Origin: Desulfobacterales bacterium
GTDB taxonomy: Bacteria; Desulfobacterota; Desulfobacteria; Desulfobacterales; ETH-SRB1
Direction of reading: 5' to 3'
DNA length: 59,714 bases
Assembly: GCA_030610995.1 (NCBI GenBank)
Contig: JAUWQO010000005.1
Coordinates: 1 to 59,714 of the forward strand
Positions 1 to 10,800 of this stretch are shown in pieces. The notes below the pieces were generated by a model, which did no database searches, was not told the origin of the DNA, and worked only from the letters and a program-made list of their open reading frames with translations. Numbering within the stretch: the first letter of the stretch is position 1; every line of letters starts with the position of its first letter. The translations under genes and the position numbers were made by a program.

Positions 1-302
1 GGCTATTAGAAGTCCCTGTCTCGGTGTACAAAAATCTTCAGGATAATTGGTGGCAATTCAAATATACCTAATTGATTTATCAGTACATTTTGCGATTATA
101 TTCAAAAAATATTTTTTCAAAGAGCGAAATGTAAGATTTAAGGCCTTATTTAACGCAAAATTTTAAGGTTTTATATATTATCTCAATATGTTGCCGTGGC
201 CCGACCCCCATTCCCATTGTGGTGTGGGAGGGCTCCTCAGTGATGGGGAGTCCTATCCCGATATGCGGCACGATTTTTTCCCATAGATTCGAAATGAATT
301 AG

Positions 303-3300
303 TCATGTCGGCTCCGCAAGGACAATCTGCGGCCAGGGAACTCCCATCGCAATATTGGGATGGCGTGGTTCGGAATCGACGTGTCCATAATCGTCTCGAA
401 TTTCATCTATGGCGGTCAGGCACTCAGTCGCCAGCCGAGATTCTGCACCGTTACCGTTCACCACCATGTCAAAAAGACCTTTCCTGAGTTCAGGTGCAGG
501 CAAGCTATATAATTGCTGCATTCCGGATGACTCTATCGGCGTCTGACCAACGAGCACATGGCGCAGCGCGGTATAGAGTGCGGTACCTCGGAATCGCTTG
601 TCTTGTGCTGCGCCAACGCGAACAAGAAGTAGTAAGCCGTCTGCATCTGCCGCATTCGCAATGGCGTACTCAAGTATTGACTTAGCAGGACTATCGGCAA
701 CTCTTGGGAACCGTTCATAGACTTCTTGACGAAACTGTTCATGGGAATTCATGAAAGCCGAGAGTTTACTGCCGAAATCCATCCTATCGTGGCTTCCACG
801 TTTGCCAGAAAACGATGCATTACAGACCAAGTCCAGCAATATTCTGGCGACCGTCAGGGTATTGCGTTTGGTAAGCGCCGCCAGCCAGTCGTATTCATTG
901 AGAAACCGCTCATCTCTCTTCGCCAATTCGCTAAGTACGTTTTCAGCCTCGACGGACAGCGCGTAGCTCAATGCAGAAAGCAACCCGCGAAGCTTCCAAG
1001 GCTCCAAATAACGGTCTTCCAAACGGGTAAGTACATCCAAAATGGAACCGGGCGCTTCCGTGAATGGCAAAAGCCTTAACCATGCATTCAGACGCCATCC
1101 ATCCTGTTCCTGTAGCATCCACGGATTCGTCTTCGCTTTTTCCAACAGGTCATCAATTCCCTGAAGTACAACCTCGGAAGGAATCGTTTCTCCGGAAACA
1201 ACGAAGACAGTTAGAAGATCTTGCTTGTCAATGGCGGGAAGCGGCAATTGCAGCAGTGATGCAATCTTATCCTCCTTATCGACATAAGGCATGCTGAAGG
1301 CAACGGTCGCGAGCTTTAGGGCATGTTTGTAGTCAGCGTCTTCCGCGCCCGGTTTTATGAGATCATCTACCACGGCAAGGATGTCATTGACGAATGCCTG
1401 CGTGTCACCTTCTGTCCCGGATTGACGCTTTGCGTATTCATCAGACACTACTGAAAAGTCGGGCCACGATTTAAGAAATCCAGGTTTTTCTTCGGGGGGC
1501 TGCGACCTTCTCCAGACTGCTTTGAGAACATGAGCTGCATCAACGCCGAAGTCGTGGTCCGGCAGATAGGATTTCATTATTCGTACAGTCTGATCGTCGC
1601 CAATAGCCGCGAAGGCGCGTCTATACTGAAGGGTCCAGCACATATGTGCATCATTTTGGATTTTGCGACCTTTTTTACGCGCATCCAAGAACTCCTCCAT
1701 AGCTCGCTTTCGCCGTGCCAGGTCTTCTGATAGTAGTTCCTGAAGCACAGGCACGAGAGAGGGTGATTCAAGACGTTCCGCAGCCTGCGCTATCTCAGCG
1801 AATTGTGCACGCGTGGCCTCAGGGGAAGCGAGGAGGATTTTTGCCCATCGCTGGATCGCGGCGGACAACCTTCCGTGAGTCGGCGCGTCAAGTCGGAGTG
1901 TTTCACGCTCAACGCTTTTTCCATAGCGGGATATGAGATCAGCTAATAAGGCAATTTCGTCTGGCATTTCAGTTGCTGCACGTTCAAGAACAGCCTGAAT
2001 GAATAAATCGGGTTTGGTATTCGAAATCCAGCGGGACAGCCTGTGATACTCATCGCTCAGTACCTTATCGTATCTGCCGTTGTTTGCTTTTATCCTGGTG
2101 TGTATCCCGAACATCTGATCGATGAGTTGACCGATGGTTTTCGGCCCAACAATACTGACCGCTGATTCCCTTCCCTTATCCTTCCCCGAATTGCGTAACA
2201 CACGTTCTACAAGCGGCCCCTCGTCAATGACTAAATCGGATGTCCGCAGCAATTCGTCAGTTCGGAACGGCACTGGCTTGCCACTCTCAAGCAGCGACAC
2301 GAGCGCACCGACTACATCCTCCGGGTACAGCTCGTGCGACCGGTGAACAAGCCACGCGTTATCCTGCGACTTTTCTGAAAAGTCTATTTTCTCAATAAGT
2401 TCACGAATCTTCGTGCCCGTTTCGGCATCGCGAACGTTTGGACTCAAAAGCGTATTAAGGATTTGACGAGGATCGGTTTCTGCAATAAGTAGTTCACCAG
2501 CTTCTTTTTCCATGCGTGCTGACACTTGCGGATCGGCGAACTCATGGGGGGGCCATTTTCTGGACAAAGAGCGCCAAACCTCATCAGATGCAGACTCAAG
2601 AATATCTTTTACAAAGCGATTCGCGCGTCTGAACAGGAGGGATTCAATAGCTGACTTTTGAACCTCTAAACTTGCATCGTTCTTTGCCAGATGGGTCGCA
2701 AGTTCAATACCATCCATGCCGCTATTGCTCGCGATTTCCGCAATCACGTGCACTCGCACTTTCTCCGGAAGCGCAGCGATCCGTTCCTGAACATCCGGGC
2801 CAAGAACACTCGGCCTAAACCTGCGACCGGACCGGAGTGCGTGAAGATGTACCTGGCTGTCTGGGTCTGAAATCAAAGGCCAAATATATTGAGAAAACTC
2901 GGCCCGGCCTGTGTCAATCATAAACTTTACGGCACGGTCCACGCGCCCTTCGGTGTGCCATTTCCCGGCAAAGGACATGACATCGTCCCTGACCTGTTCC
3001 CACACTTCGTCAGATGACCGATAGATCATTTCCGCTGAAAGCAAAGGATCGATTCCCAGTGTTTCAAGAATGGCGCTTGCCACAGCCTGTATGCTGCCTT
3101 GATCCGCACGGGATAGACGGTCACATGCAAAAAGGACCGCTTCTTCCCAAATAGGTACATCAAGCACTTCTTCTCTCAACGTCTTTTTGGCGTCGTTATC
3201 ACCCGACGCCGCAAAAAGCATCAGTTGCTGTACCCAGAACGATGCGAACCATTCTTGGAATTGCTGGTGCTGGAAGGATACGCCGCCCGATTCTTCGCCG

Positions 3301-4694
3301 GACCGAACGAGCATATGCGCACTCACAAGTGCGTCGAGCACCGTCATAGGTTGAAGAAGCTGCGCGATTTGCTTGGCGTCTCTTAGATGCTCCTGCACAG
3401 TGTTGACCACGGCGCGGGCCTGGCCTTCGGATAGCGCCACGGTCTCCTCACGCGCGGCTTCAACGGCGAGACCTTCCAAAAAATCCCTGTGAAAGCCTTG
3501 GGAAGCTCCTCGTAGTGTTGCCAATTTATCCGGGTCTTGCTCCAGTTCCGTGACAAAGGATCGCAACACCTCTTCCTTGGTTGTTGGAAGCGAACCTCCC
3601 GGTGCTTGTTTCAGCAAGGCTGTCAGGTAAAGCGGGATCGCTACCAATTCCCTGAGACCCGGCGTTCGCCAAGCATGGTCCATCAGGGATTCCCCTTCCG
3701 AACTACGCAGTGCCTTGGCGATTTCCAGTTGCTGTTCTTCGGTCAGAACGTCTACTTCGACAACAGGTCCGTCGACCGGGATATCGAAGTCCTTATGCCT
3801 TGAACTGACAACCAAGCGTATATCGGGGAAATCCCGCCGGAGAGATTTAACCTCGTTGCGTGCACGTCGCTTGGATGGCTCATCAAGCTCATTCCATCCG
3901 TCCAGAATCAGCACCAACCTTCTATGCTCAGCGAGCAGCCCGAATTGACGTTCTCTCGCATCCCGAAACGCCGCTCGTCGAAGAAGCGACTGGAAGAAGG
4001 TATCGGAACGGGTTGACCATTCACTCAGAGGAACAAACACAGCGACGGAAGAAGCGTAACCAAGAATTGCTTCCGTCAGTTGCAGAAGCGTCGTTGTCTT
4101 CCCAGTACCGGGAGGAGCTATGACAGCGATTTCATCAAATACTTCAATCGCCGAGGTAAGGCCGGAAGCCGTGAACACTTCTGTACTCTTCTCATCAACC
4201 ATCTTAAGATTGAGAGCAATGGCATGCGAGGGCCATCCGGGCATGTGTTGGAAGGCTGTCAGATCTGATTTAGAATAATCTAAGAGCAGATCAACGGCCG
4301 TTTGAACACCTTCGTCATCTGCGAGTAGCGTACCGACTGGACTCGGTTTAGAAGAAACAACCTCTAAGAAAGACCTGCGTACGGATAGTCTCTTCCAGGA
4401 GAGTAATTCTTCGACCGTAAAATACGCTTCATCGGAATCAACCAGCTTTCCATGATTCTCGCAGAGCCATATTCCGTTTGAGTAGGCCTTACGCTCATCA
4501 CTGGCCAATGAAGGATCGTAGCGTGGACCTTCCGGGGATGCCGCAGTTATGTGAGCTGCAACGCCGATGTTGATCGTACCCTCGTTATCAGACGCGGCAC
4601 CTCTCGTCGGTATCCCGCAGTCAGGCTTTGAGCACCTGTAGCCGGCGCGATGCGCCAGTTTCTCCTTCGTCTTCTGCGTAAAGTCGTCTCTCAT
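303..4694 (-). CDS. STAND NTPase with N-terminal HNH-like domain, NACHT ATPase and long C-terminal repeat region; candidate anti-phage protein
   Basis: 1463-aa ORF. N-term RCSKPDCG...AHITAASPEGPRYDPSLASDERKAYSNGIWLCENHGKLVDSD resembles the HNH module found on bacterial STAND proteins; Walker A APPGTGKTT; Walker B LVLILDGWNEL typical of NACHT. Confidence 0.85.
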   Translation of the reverse strand: MRDDFTQKTKEKLAHRAGYRCSKPDCGIPTRGAASDNEGTINIGVAAHITAASPEGPRYDPSLASDERKAYSNGIWLCENHGKLVDSDEAYFTVEELLSWKRLSVRRSFLEVVSSKPSPVGTLLADDEGVQTAVDLLLDYSKSDLTAFQHMPGWPSHAIALNLKMVDEKSTEVFTASGLTSAIEVFDEIAVIAPPGTGKTTTLLQLTEAILGYASSVAVFVPLSEWSTRSDTFFQSLLRRAAFRDARERQFGLLAEHRRLVLILDGWNELDEPSKRRARNEVKSLRRDFPDIRLVVSSRHKDFDIPVDGPVVEVDVLTEEQQLEIAKALRSSEGESLMDHAWRTPGLRELVAIPLYLTALLKQAPGGSLPTTKEEVLRSFVTELEQDPDKLATLRGASQGFHRDFLEGLAVEAAREETVALSEGQARAVVNTVQEHLRDAKQIAQLLQPMTVLDALVSAHMLVRSGEESGGVSFQHQQFQEWFASFWVQQLMLFAASGDNDAKKTLREEVLDVPIWEEAVLFACDRLSRADQGSIQAVASAILETLGIDPLLSAEMIYRSSDEVWEQVRDDVMSFAGKWHTEGRVDRAVKFMIDTGRAEFSQYIWPLISDPDSQVHLHALRSGRRFRPSVLGPDVQERIAALPEKVRVHVIAEIASNSGMDGIELATHLAKNDASLEVQKSAIESLLFRRANRFVKDILESASDEVWRSLSRKWPPHEFADPQVSARMEKEAGELLIAETDPRQILNTLLSPNVRDAETGTKIRELIEKIDFSEKSQDNAWLVHRSHELYPEDVVGALVSLLESGKPVPFRTDELLRTSDLVIDEGPLVERVLRNSGKDKGRESAVSIVGPKTIGQLIDQMFGIHTRIKANNGRYDKVLSDEYHRLSRWISNTKPDLFIQAVLERAATEMPDEIALLADLISRYGKSVERETLRLDAPTHGRLSAAIQRWAKILLASPEATRAQFAEIAQAAERLESPSLVPVLQELLSEDLARRKRAMEEFLDARKKGRKIQNDAHMCWTLQYRRAFAAIGDDQTVRIMKSYLPDHDFGVDAAHVLKAVWRRSQPPEEKPGFLKSWPDFSVVSDEYAKRQSGTEGDTQAFVNDILAVVDDLIKPGAEDADYKHALKLATVAFSMPYVDKEDKIASLLQLPLPAIDKQDLLTVFVVSGETIPSEVVLQGIDDLLEKAKTNPWMLQEQDGWRLNAWLRLLPFTEAPGSILDVLTRLEDRYLEPWKLRGLLSALSYALSVEAENVLSELAKRDERFLNEYDWLAALTKRNTLTVARILLDLVCNASFSGKRGSHDRMDFGSKLSAFMNSHEQFRQEVYERFPRVADSPAKSILEYAIANAADADGLLLLVRVGAAQDKRFRGTALYTALRHVLVGQTPIESSGMQQLYSLPAPELRKGLFDMVVNGNGAESRLATECLTAIDEIRDDYGHVDSEPRHPNIAMGVPWPQIVLAEPT

Positions 4695-5039
4695 GTACTA
4701 AAGCTACCTAGCGTTTCCAGTTTTAGTCTTCCAACCGCTTACGTCGACGATCTCAATTCGTCAGTCCGTCTCGTCCTATAGTGTTCTTGTTCTACGCTCG
4801 GTCTCGGCTATTTCGCACCACGCTTCAAATAGGCTCCTCCATTGAAGCGATAGACCCGAGGGGAAAATTCCCTTCTACAGTTCGCTACTCCACTTCTATT
4901 TGTGCTATCCGCGTAGTTAATTTACCCAGTAATTTAAGCAACAAACAGCACTCCTAAATAGGCTGTTAAATGAGCTATATGAATGATCTATATAGGTCGT
5001 ATATTGTCATTAAAATTGTTCTACGACATGGATAGAGCC

Positions 5040-5163
5040 GCATAACCCGCCATCACAAGTGGGCAGGGGAAACATGCCTTTGTAAATGGCAAGTAAACAT
5101 AAAAATTGGTAAAAACCACAAACCGCACGACCCTGCCCATCTGAGTGCATGGCGTTGTTCTAC
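5040..5163 (-). other. Integron attC site (cassette 3, 218-aa ORF)
   Basis: Minus strand: R'' GTAGAAC (5157-5163), R' GTTATGC (5040-5046), stem CGCCAT...TGGGCAGGG / CCCTGCCCA...ATGGCG. R'' is the exact reverse complement of this cassette's 5' boundary GTTCTAC at 5866-5872. Confidence 0.75.
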
Positions 5164-5179
5164 TGCGGTTTGTTTTTCT

Positions 5180-5836
5180 CTACTCATTCATTGAGCGGTG
5201 TGCAGTATCGTCTTCATCAACCCAATCTTCCTCTTCCCATACCATCCCTTTACGCCCCGGAACTTTACGAGTTGGACCAGCTTTATATAAAGCGCATGAT
5301 TTCGGGCCATAACAGAACGTCTCGTATCGAAACCGTTTTTGTTTGGGGTTCCAATGGTCAATGACCATTTCAACTGCCATCTTGCAGCCCCACAAGCAGT
5401 TCTGACACTTTACATTGTAAGTTTGAGCGGCAAGCCTTCGGTGACCTCTTTCTCGATAGGTTTCAATGTCCGGCGGGATACCCTGCCATGGTGGAACATT
5501 ATGTTCTGGAATATTTGAACACTCGATAACTTTAAGCCCACTTGTTTTGTAATATTCCACAACCTCCAATCGGTTATCCAAAACCGGGTAGGATTGACCG
5601 CTGATACTATCGCCAACTTTAAAATGGTGCTTTGCTTGAGCTGCTTTGCCTATTCCGACAAGGAATTCACCTTCCTGTCCATCGATTGTTCCTTCCACCC
5701 TCAACGCATACCCCAAATAGTTGTGGCTGCGCTGATCGAATGATCGTGATAATCGTATCCTGGGCTGTACAGACATTAACCTTCCTTGCCAAGTGAGCTT
5801 TTCCGTTTTCATAATTCGATATGAATTCCTATTCAT
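5180..5836 (-). CDS. Cassette-encoded hypothetical protein with Cys-rich segment
   Basis: 218-aa ORF; CQNCLWGCKMAVEMV...ETFCYGPKSCALY; lies between two attC sites. No family recognised. Confidence 0.7.
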   Translation of the reverse strand: MNRNSYRIMKTEKLTWQGRLMSVQPRIRLSRSFDQRSHNYLGYALRVEGTIDGQEGEFLVGIGKAAQAKHHFKVGDSISGQSYPVLDNRLEVVEYYKTSGLKVIECSNIPEHNVPPWQGIPPDIETYRERGHRRLAAQTYNVKCQNCLWGCKMAVEMVIDHWNPKQKRFRYETFCYGPKSCALYKAGPTRKVPGRKGMVWEEEDWVDEDDTAHRSMNE

Positions 5837-5865
5837 TTGAGCTGCCTACAATAGTGCGTCAAGCG

Positions 5866-5935
5866 GTAGAACGTGGAATTCACCGGAAAACACCGGCGCC
5901 AGCTGGTGATTTTCCGGTGAAATGATTTGTTAGCT
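5866..5935 (-). other. Integron attC site (cassette 2, HEPN-like ORF)
   Basis: Minus strand: R'' AGCTAAC (5929-5935, contains the ORF stop TAA), R' GTTCTAC (5866-5872), stem ATTTCACCGGAAAATCACC / GGTGTTTTCCGGTGAAT with one unpaired T. R'' is complementary to the cassette 5' boundary GTTAGCT at 6486-6492. Confidence 0.8.
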
Positions 5936-6469
5936 TTTTTGCGCTATTTGTAATTTGGATATGTATTCCAAATGAATTGTTTGCAATTTCATCAAAAACT
6001 CACCGAGTTTTATAAGTGGTAACTCGGTTGAGAAGTATTCTTTTTGATTTGTTCGATAATTTTGACGTTCGTCATTAAAAATTACTGATACCTTTGGGTT
6101 AAAAGAAACACGCGAATGTGCAACAGCATTTCGTATATGTTGCAGGTAATTGACTATTGGAGTATCGCTGTGGTAGTCAGATTGAGTGTTCTTTGCAACT
6201 GTAGCGAGATATTTATTGATTTCATCGTATTCATATAGGAACTCGTCTTGAATTAATTCCCTTGGTATTACTAGCATTGAATATAGTGCCATAAGAAGAG
6301 CACCTTGATTGTCGATGCCGATTTTTACTATTTCATCTTTAATCCATGGTGAGCCAAATTCCATTTCCTCGAAAAAATTCGAATCAAGAAACTCATTATT
6401 TTTCAATTCAAGCAAAAATGCAGTAGTAAAATATGATTGAAATATCAAATTTTGTTCTTGGGAAAGCAT
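5930..6469 (-). CDS. HEPN-like family protein (gene cassette)
   Basis: 179 aa; IRNAVAHSRVSFNPK carries a HEPN-type R-x4-H motif in a mostly helical protein; start codon about 20 nt after the cassette boundary, with AAGGAGAAC RBS. Confidence 0.7.
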   Translation of the reverse strand: MLSQEQNLIFQSYFTTAFLLELKNNEFLDSNFFEEMEFGSPWIKDEIVKIGIDNQGALLMALYSMLVIPRELIQDEFLYEYDEINKYLATVAKNTQSDYHSDTPIVNYLQHIRNAVAHSRVSFNPKVSVIFNDERQNYRTNQKEYFSTELPLIKLGEFLMKLQTIHLEYISKLQIAQKS

Positions 6470-6485
6470 ATGTTCTCCTTTTGAA

Positions 6486-6548
6486 AGCTAACCCGCCGCT
6501 AATCAGCCGCGCGGCTTTTTGGCGTCGGCTGAATTAGCTTTGTTATAC
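6486..6548 (-). other. Integron attC site (cassette 1)
   Basis: Minus strand: GTATAACAAAGCTAATTCAGCCGACGCCAAAAAGCCGCGCGGCTGATTAGCGGCGGGTTAGCT. L''/L' GCTAATTCAGCCG / CGGCTGATTAGC pair with one extrahelical base, a known attC hallmark. R'' GTATAAC is complementary to the cassette 5' boundary GTTATAC (6892-6898); ORF stop lies in R''. Confidence 0.85.
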
Positions 6549-6866
6549 ATTTAATTCTTTATCTAGTAAAACTTGTATTTCATCTTGTATTTTTATTATT
6601 TTCTTTATCACTTTAGAAGCAGTTGAATTATGGATGTGAGGAAGATTATAATCCGGCATTTCACGCAATACTTTACTTCTTCCTCTCTCAATTGTTTCCA
6701 TTATCCATTTATAATCTTTTACCAAATTTGATGGGAAAGTGTTTGGATTTAATATTTTTAGCTTTGGCAAAACAGCTGCAATTCGTTTCCTGGCATCACC
6801 TTCATGTGTTGTGAGAGTATAAATTGCATCTGATAACTTTGAATTAATATATTGTAGAGATGGCAT
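6543..6866 (-). CDS. Cassette-encoded hypothetical protein
   Basis: 107-aa ORF filling the cassette from 6897 to 6492; its stop codon is embedded in R''. Confidence 0.65.
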   Translation of the reverse strand: MPSLQYINSKLSDAIYTLTTHEGDARKRIAAVLPKLKILNPNTFPSNLVKDYKWIMETIERGRSKVLREMPDYNLPHIHNSTASKVIKKIIKIQDEIQVLLDKELNV

Positions 6867-7018
6867 ATGCTTTTATATTGAAAATATATTTGTATAACGT
6901 ATAGAGTTTTATCCATTGTCCCGCAGTACAAGAATACTGGAAAGTTCGGGAGAAAAAAAGGGGGACGGGGTTGAAATTACGCGTTTCTATCCTTGAAACG
7001 AAAAGGGGACGGGTTATT

Positions 7019-7246
7019 TTATGCCGCTTCTTTGTACTTCACAAACCCCAGAGTCACACCATCCATTTCTGCTTTTTTTACAATCTTTTCCACAGTCCTC
7101 AGTATGTTTATCTCAACAAAAGTTTCACCACATTGATTACAAACCAAAGCAGGTACATCCTTCACCACTACTATATATTCTTCACCCGTTTGGAATGGCA
7201 AATTAGTCATACCTTTGATCATTCCTTTGCATAATAAACATTTCAT
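7019..7246 (-). CDS. YgiT-type zinc-finger protein (MqsA N-terminal-like)
   Basis: 75 aa; MKCLLCKGMIKGMTNLPFQTGEEYIVVVKDVPALVCNQCGETFVE, two CxxC motifs and characteristic spacing. Confidence 0.8.
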   Translation of the reverse strand: MKCLLCKGMIKGMTNLPFQTGEEYIVVVKDVPALVCNQCGETFVEINILRTVEKIVKKAEMDGVTLGFVKYKEAA

Positions 7247-7365
7247 TGTGCCTTCCTCCTGTTAAAACCTTCATCCCATTCATCTACGCTTGGGATATAG
7301 ACTCGGTGTTAGGCAAGATTTTATCGATGCAAAGTTTTTCTCTGAAAAGAAGAACTGGTGAAGTA

Positions 7366-7818
7366 TTATTTAATCTCAGTCAGTTGTCCCGATGCCTTTC
7401 TTAAATAAAGAGATAGCAAACGGGTCATCCCTTTAAGAACTTTTATTCCTATTCGAGGATATTCATCTAATATTATATCAAAATCTTTACGCGACAATGT
7501 AACCAATTTACTATCTGTTTGCGCCTTAATTGTAGCAGATCGAGGAAAATTATCTATAATAGACATATCGCCGATAGATCTTCCTTTAGATAAAGTAGTT
7601 ATAACTACAGCATCATGAGCATCTGATTCCTTTATTACATCTAATTTGCCATCTACAACAAAACAAACATAGTCGCCTTTATCCCCTTCATTAAATAAAA
7701 TTGCTCCCTTTGTTATTTGAACAGTATTCATATATTCTGAAATGGTTTTTAATTCATTTGCTTCAAGCTTATCAAACAGGGCTATATTATTTAAACAATC
7801 AATAATATCTTCTTGCAT
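7366..7818 (-). CDS. Cyclic nucleotide-binding domain protein
   Basis: 150 aa; GDKGDYVCFVVDGKLDVIKES...GRSIGDMSIIDNFPRSATIKA cNMP-binding fold; no C-terminal HTH visible. Confidence 0.85.
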   Translation of the reverse strand: MQEDIIDCLNNIALFDKLEANELKTISEYMNTVQITKGAILFNEGDKGDYVCFVVDGKLDVIKESDAHDAVVITTLSKGRSIGDMSIIDNFPRSATIKAQTDSKLVTLSRKDFDIILDEYPRIGIKVLKGMTRLLSLYLRKASGQLTEIK

Positions 7819-7836
7819 TTTTTAATCCTTCCTTTA

Positions 7837-10800
7837 TCACGCATCAAGCATTCTTTTGTGCAAACGCTCTGCCCGCAGGCAGAAGGTCTCCAGCTTTGCA
7901 TTTATCAATTGCGGAAAAGGGGAGCCGTCGCTCTCAATTGCAAGAAAAGGCAGGTCTTCAATATTTGTCAGGATTTTTCGGAGCCGCTTATTTGTCGGGT
8001 CTGTCGCCAGTTTCCCTTCACGATTCATCATCGTGTTTAAGATAGCCTCTGACAGGCGGTTTGGCATGCAGCCAAACGGACCTATGGCGATTGCGCCGCA
8101 TGCATGAGAGGCTATCTCGGTTATAGAGCCGCCCACTGTGAGAACTGCCTCGCCTGTCAGATCTGGCGATATATAAGACGTGGCACTGTTTATTATTGCC
8201 TCAACATCAATAGGTTCTGCATGCACAAGTCCTGATCCGGATAAAATTGATTTGATACGTTTTTCGTAATTGGCCATATATTTCTGTTTGATTAGTAATT
8301 CAAGCTTCTCCATTTTTGGCACCTTGTAGTCAACAAGCCCTTTTCTCACTAAATAGTCGGAATATAATATCCATTCCGCAACAGGTGAACAGACAGTGGC
8401 AAAACCGCTTTTTGCCAGACGTCCTGTCAAATACTGGCGTGATATTGAATCCCTGCGGACAAATATCTCACCTATAAGGCAGATTACAGGCACCTCTTTT
8501 GGCGGAAGTTTCATGGGAATTCGGCTAAAACGTTCGGAAGTACGCACAAGTTGTTTTTCCAGTTTAGAAAAGTCCCCTCTTTCTATCTCTTCCAATATCA
8601 GGTTCCATTCCTCATTAAATATCTTCATCCCATATTCAGTATCTGTTGCATTGGCTAATATCATCGACCTGATATCTTCCATAACGTCGGATGTTACAAC
8701 AGAATTCCATGCTCTTAACTGGAAATCTTTTCCCAGGCCGGCGTAAGAATTCTCTGATGTCAGCGAAAACAGGGCTACATCCGGAAGCTCAAGCCTTTTT
8801 ACAAGGTCTTCCATGAATACATAATACTGGCCGAACCGGCATGGGCCCGAGGCGGTAGGCATAAAATAGATTAGAACCTCATTTTCTTTTTTTATATTGT
8901 AAATGTAGTTAAGCAACGTCCCTGTAGTAAGTATCAGCGGCAAACACTCCTTGCAGGAAGTATTTGCGCGTCCAAGTTTCAATATGGCCTCATCAGACGG
9001 CGGGTGGGATATTGCATTGAACCCTAAGCCGCGAAATACCGCTGCCAGGGATTCGGAGGAAATTTTGCCCATAGACGGAAACAGAAGGGTCACGCGCGGG
9101 TCACTGGCCGGCAGTGTTTTACCGGAAGATGTTATCAGGTTAAACTTTCCCTTTCCCATTTCTGTACGAGCAGGAACAAAAGCCCGCTTCTTCTGGACGA
9201 TCATCTTTTTTGCCAGAAGTTGCCTGTATGCTGCCACTATATCAAGAAAGGCCTCAACCCTGGTCTCAAGGCCGGCATCTGCCGTGTGACTGTCCAGCTC
9301 GAGGGTCAGCGATGGTTTTTGGCCCATAAGACTCCTGAAATATCCGACTATGAATGAATCCGGCCCGCAGGAAAAGTTTGTTATATAAGTTCCAAACAGT
9401 TGAGGATGCCTCTTAACGGTTCTGGCCGCCTTTAATATAAGCTGGCCCATTCCCCAGTACATATGGCGCTTTGGTTTCTCATCATCAAACGTAAGAAAAT
9501 CAAGCGGCATTACCAGAATGCCCCTTGATGCAAGCTTGCCTGGAATACCCATATGCGCTTCTTTAACAAATCCATTATAAGGCCTGGCAAATATCACCAC
9601 CGCTGTCCTGTCCGGATCTTTTTCCAGCTCTTCAAGGGTTTTATCGCCGATCTTTTTCATTTCGGCCATGCATTCTGTCTGTTTCTTTAAGGCCTTTTGA
9701 AAAGCCTTTTTGGCCTCTTTTCTACTAACACCCATCTTTATACCGGTTTCGACTAAAGGTTTTTCTGCCGTTTCCAGCCCTTCTGTCAAATCAAGCAGCG
9801 GGGTCAATACTTTTGTTTCTCTGGCCTTCAGTTCATCAAGTTTTTCTCTGAATGTAGTTCTTAAGAAAAAGGTTTCACCCTGCACAAAAGGGCAAACCTG
9901 CGAGCTTGTGCAACCCTTTTGGGCTGGAACAGCTTTGAAGTGCGGCAGGAAGATGAACTCCGGTGGATCTTCCATATAAATAAGGGAATGGAAAAAACCA
10001 TGGGTCAGTTCTGCAGGATAGCAAAAAGCCGCCTCTTTCTGATCCATTCCTTTTTTTGAAGGGAAATCAGGCACAACCGGCTCAAAGCCTAATTCGGTGA
10101 AAAACGTGGAATAAAGGGGGTAAAAAGTATTTACCATAAAACTCCTGTTTATTCCGATTCTCCCCCTGGGCTTTTTCCCGCCGCCCCCCGGCAGTTTGCC
10201 TGCATACTTATCAAAAATTAATTGCTGCCGGACACGAACAAGGTCCAGCTTCTCCACGTTATATTTCACCTTGTTTCGCAAATTATAGTATCTGTTACAG
10301 GCTCCGCCAAATGGATATTTCTTTCCTTCCAGTTTGATTATAGCTATATTGCAGCGCCGGTCACATTTTTCCTTTCCGCCTTTGCATATAAATGATTTTC
10401 CGTATTTCACGTCACGGTTAAGCAGAACATTCAGGTCAAAGATCTTCTTTTCCAGTAATCCTGTTTCAATTCTTTTTTTGACCTCAAGGGCAACACCAAA
10501 AGCGCCCATAAGCCCCGGTTCAGGAGGAACTACTATCGGCTTGCCCACAAGCGCTGCCATGGCAAACGGAACCGCCCTGTTATAGCAGACACCACCCTGC
10601 ATAAACACCTTCTCACCCACCGGCTTATTTCCCTTGACCCTGTTTGAATAGTTCATGCAGATGGAATAAACCAGACCCGCAAGAATATCCTCGTGCTTCA
10701 CACCTTCGTGAATGGCATTCTTTATATCGGAAGCGATAAAAGCGGCGCACTGATCATTAAAATTAGGTGGATTCTTGCCTTTAAAAGCAATGTCGGCAAT

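Noticed and set aside
303-5046. HNH-NACHT gene as a fourth integron cassette starting at G/TTATGC (5046)
   Set aside because: No complementary R'' (plus-strand gttatgc) or attC-like stem was found downstream of the stop at 303, and 4.7 kb would be unusually large for a cassette.
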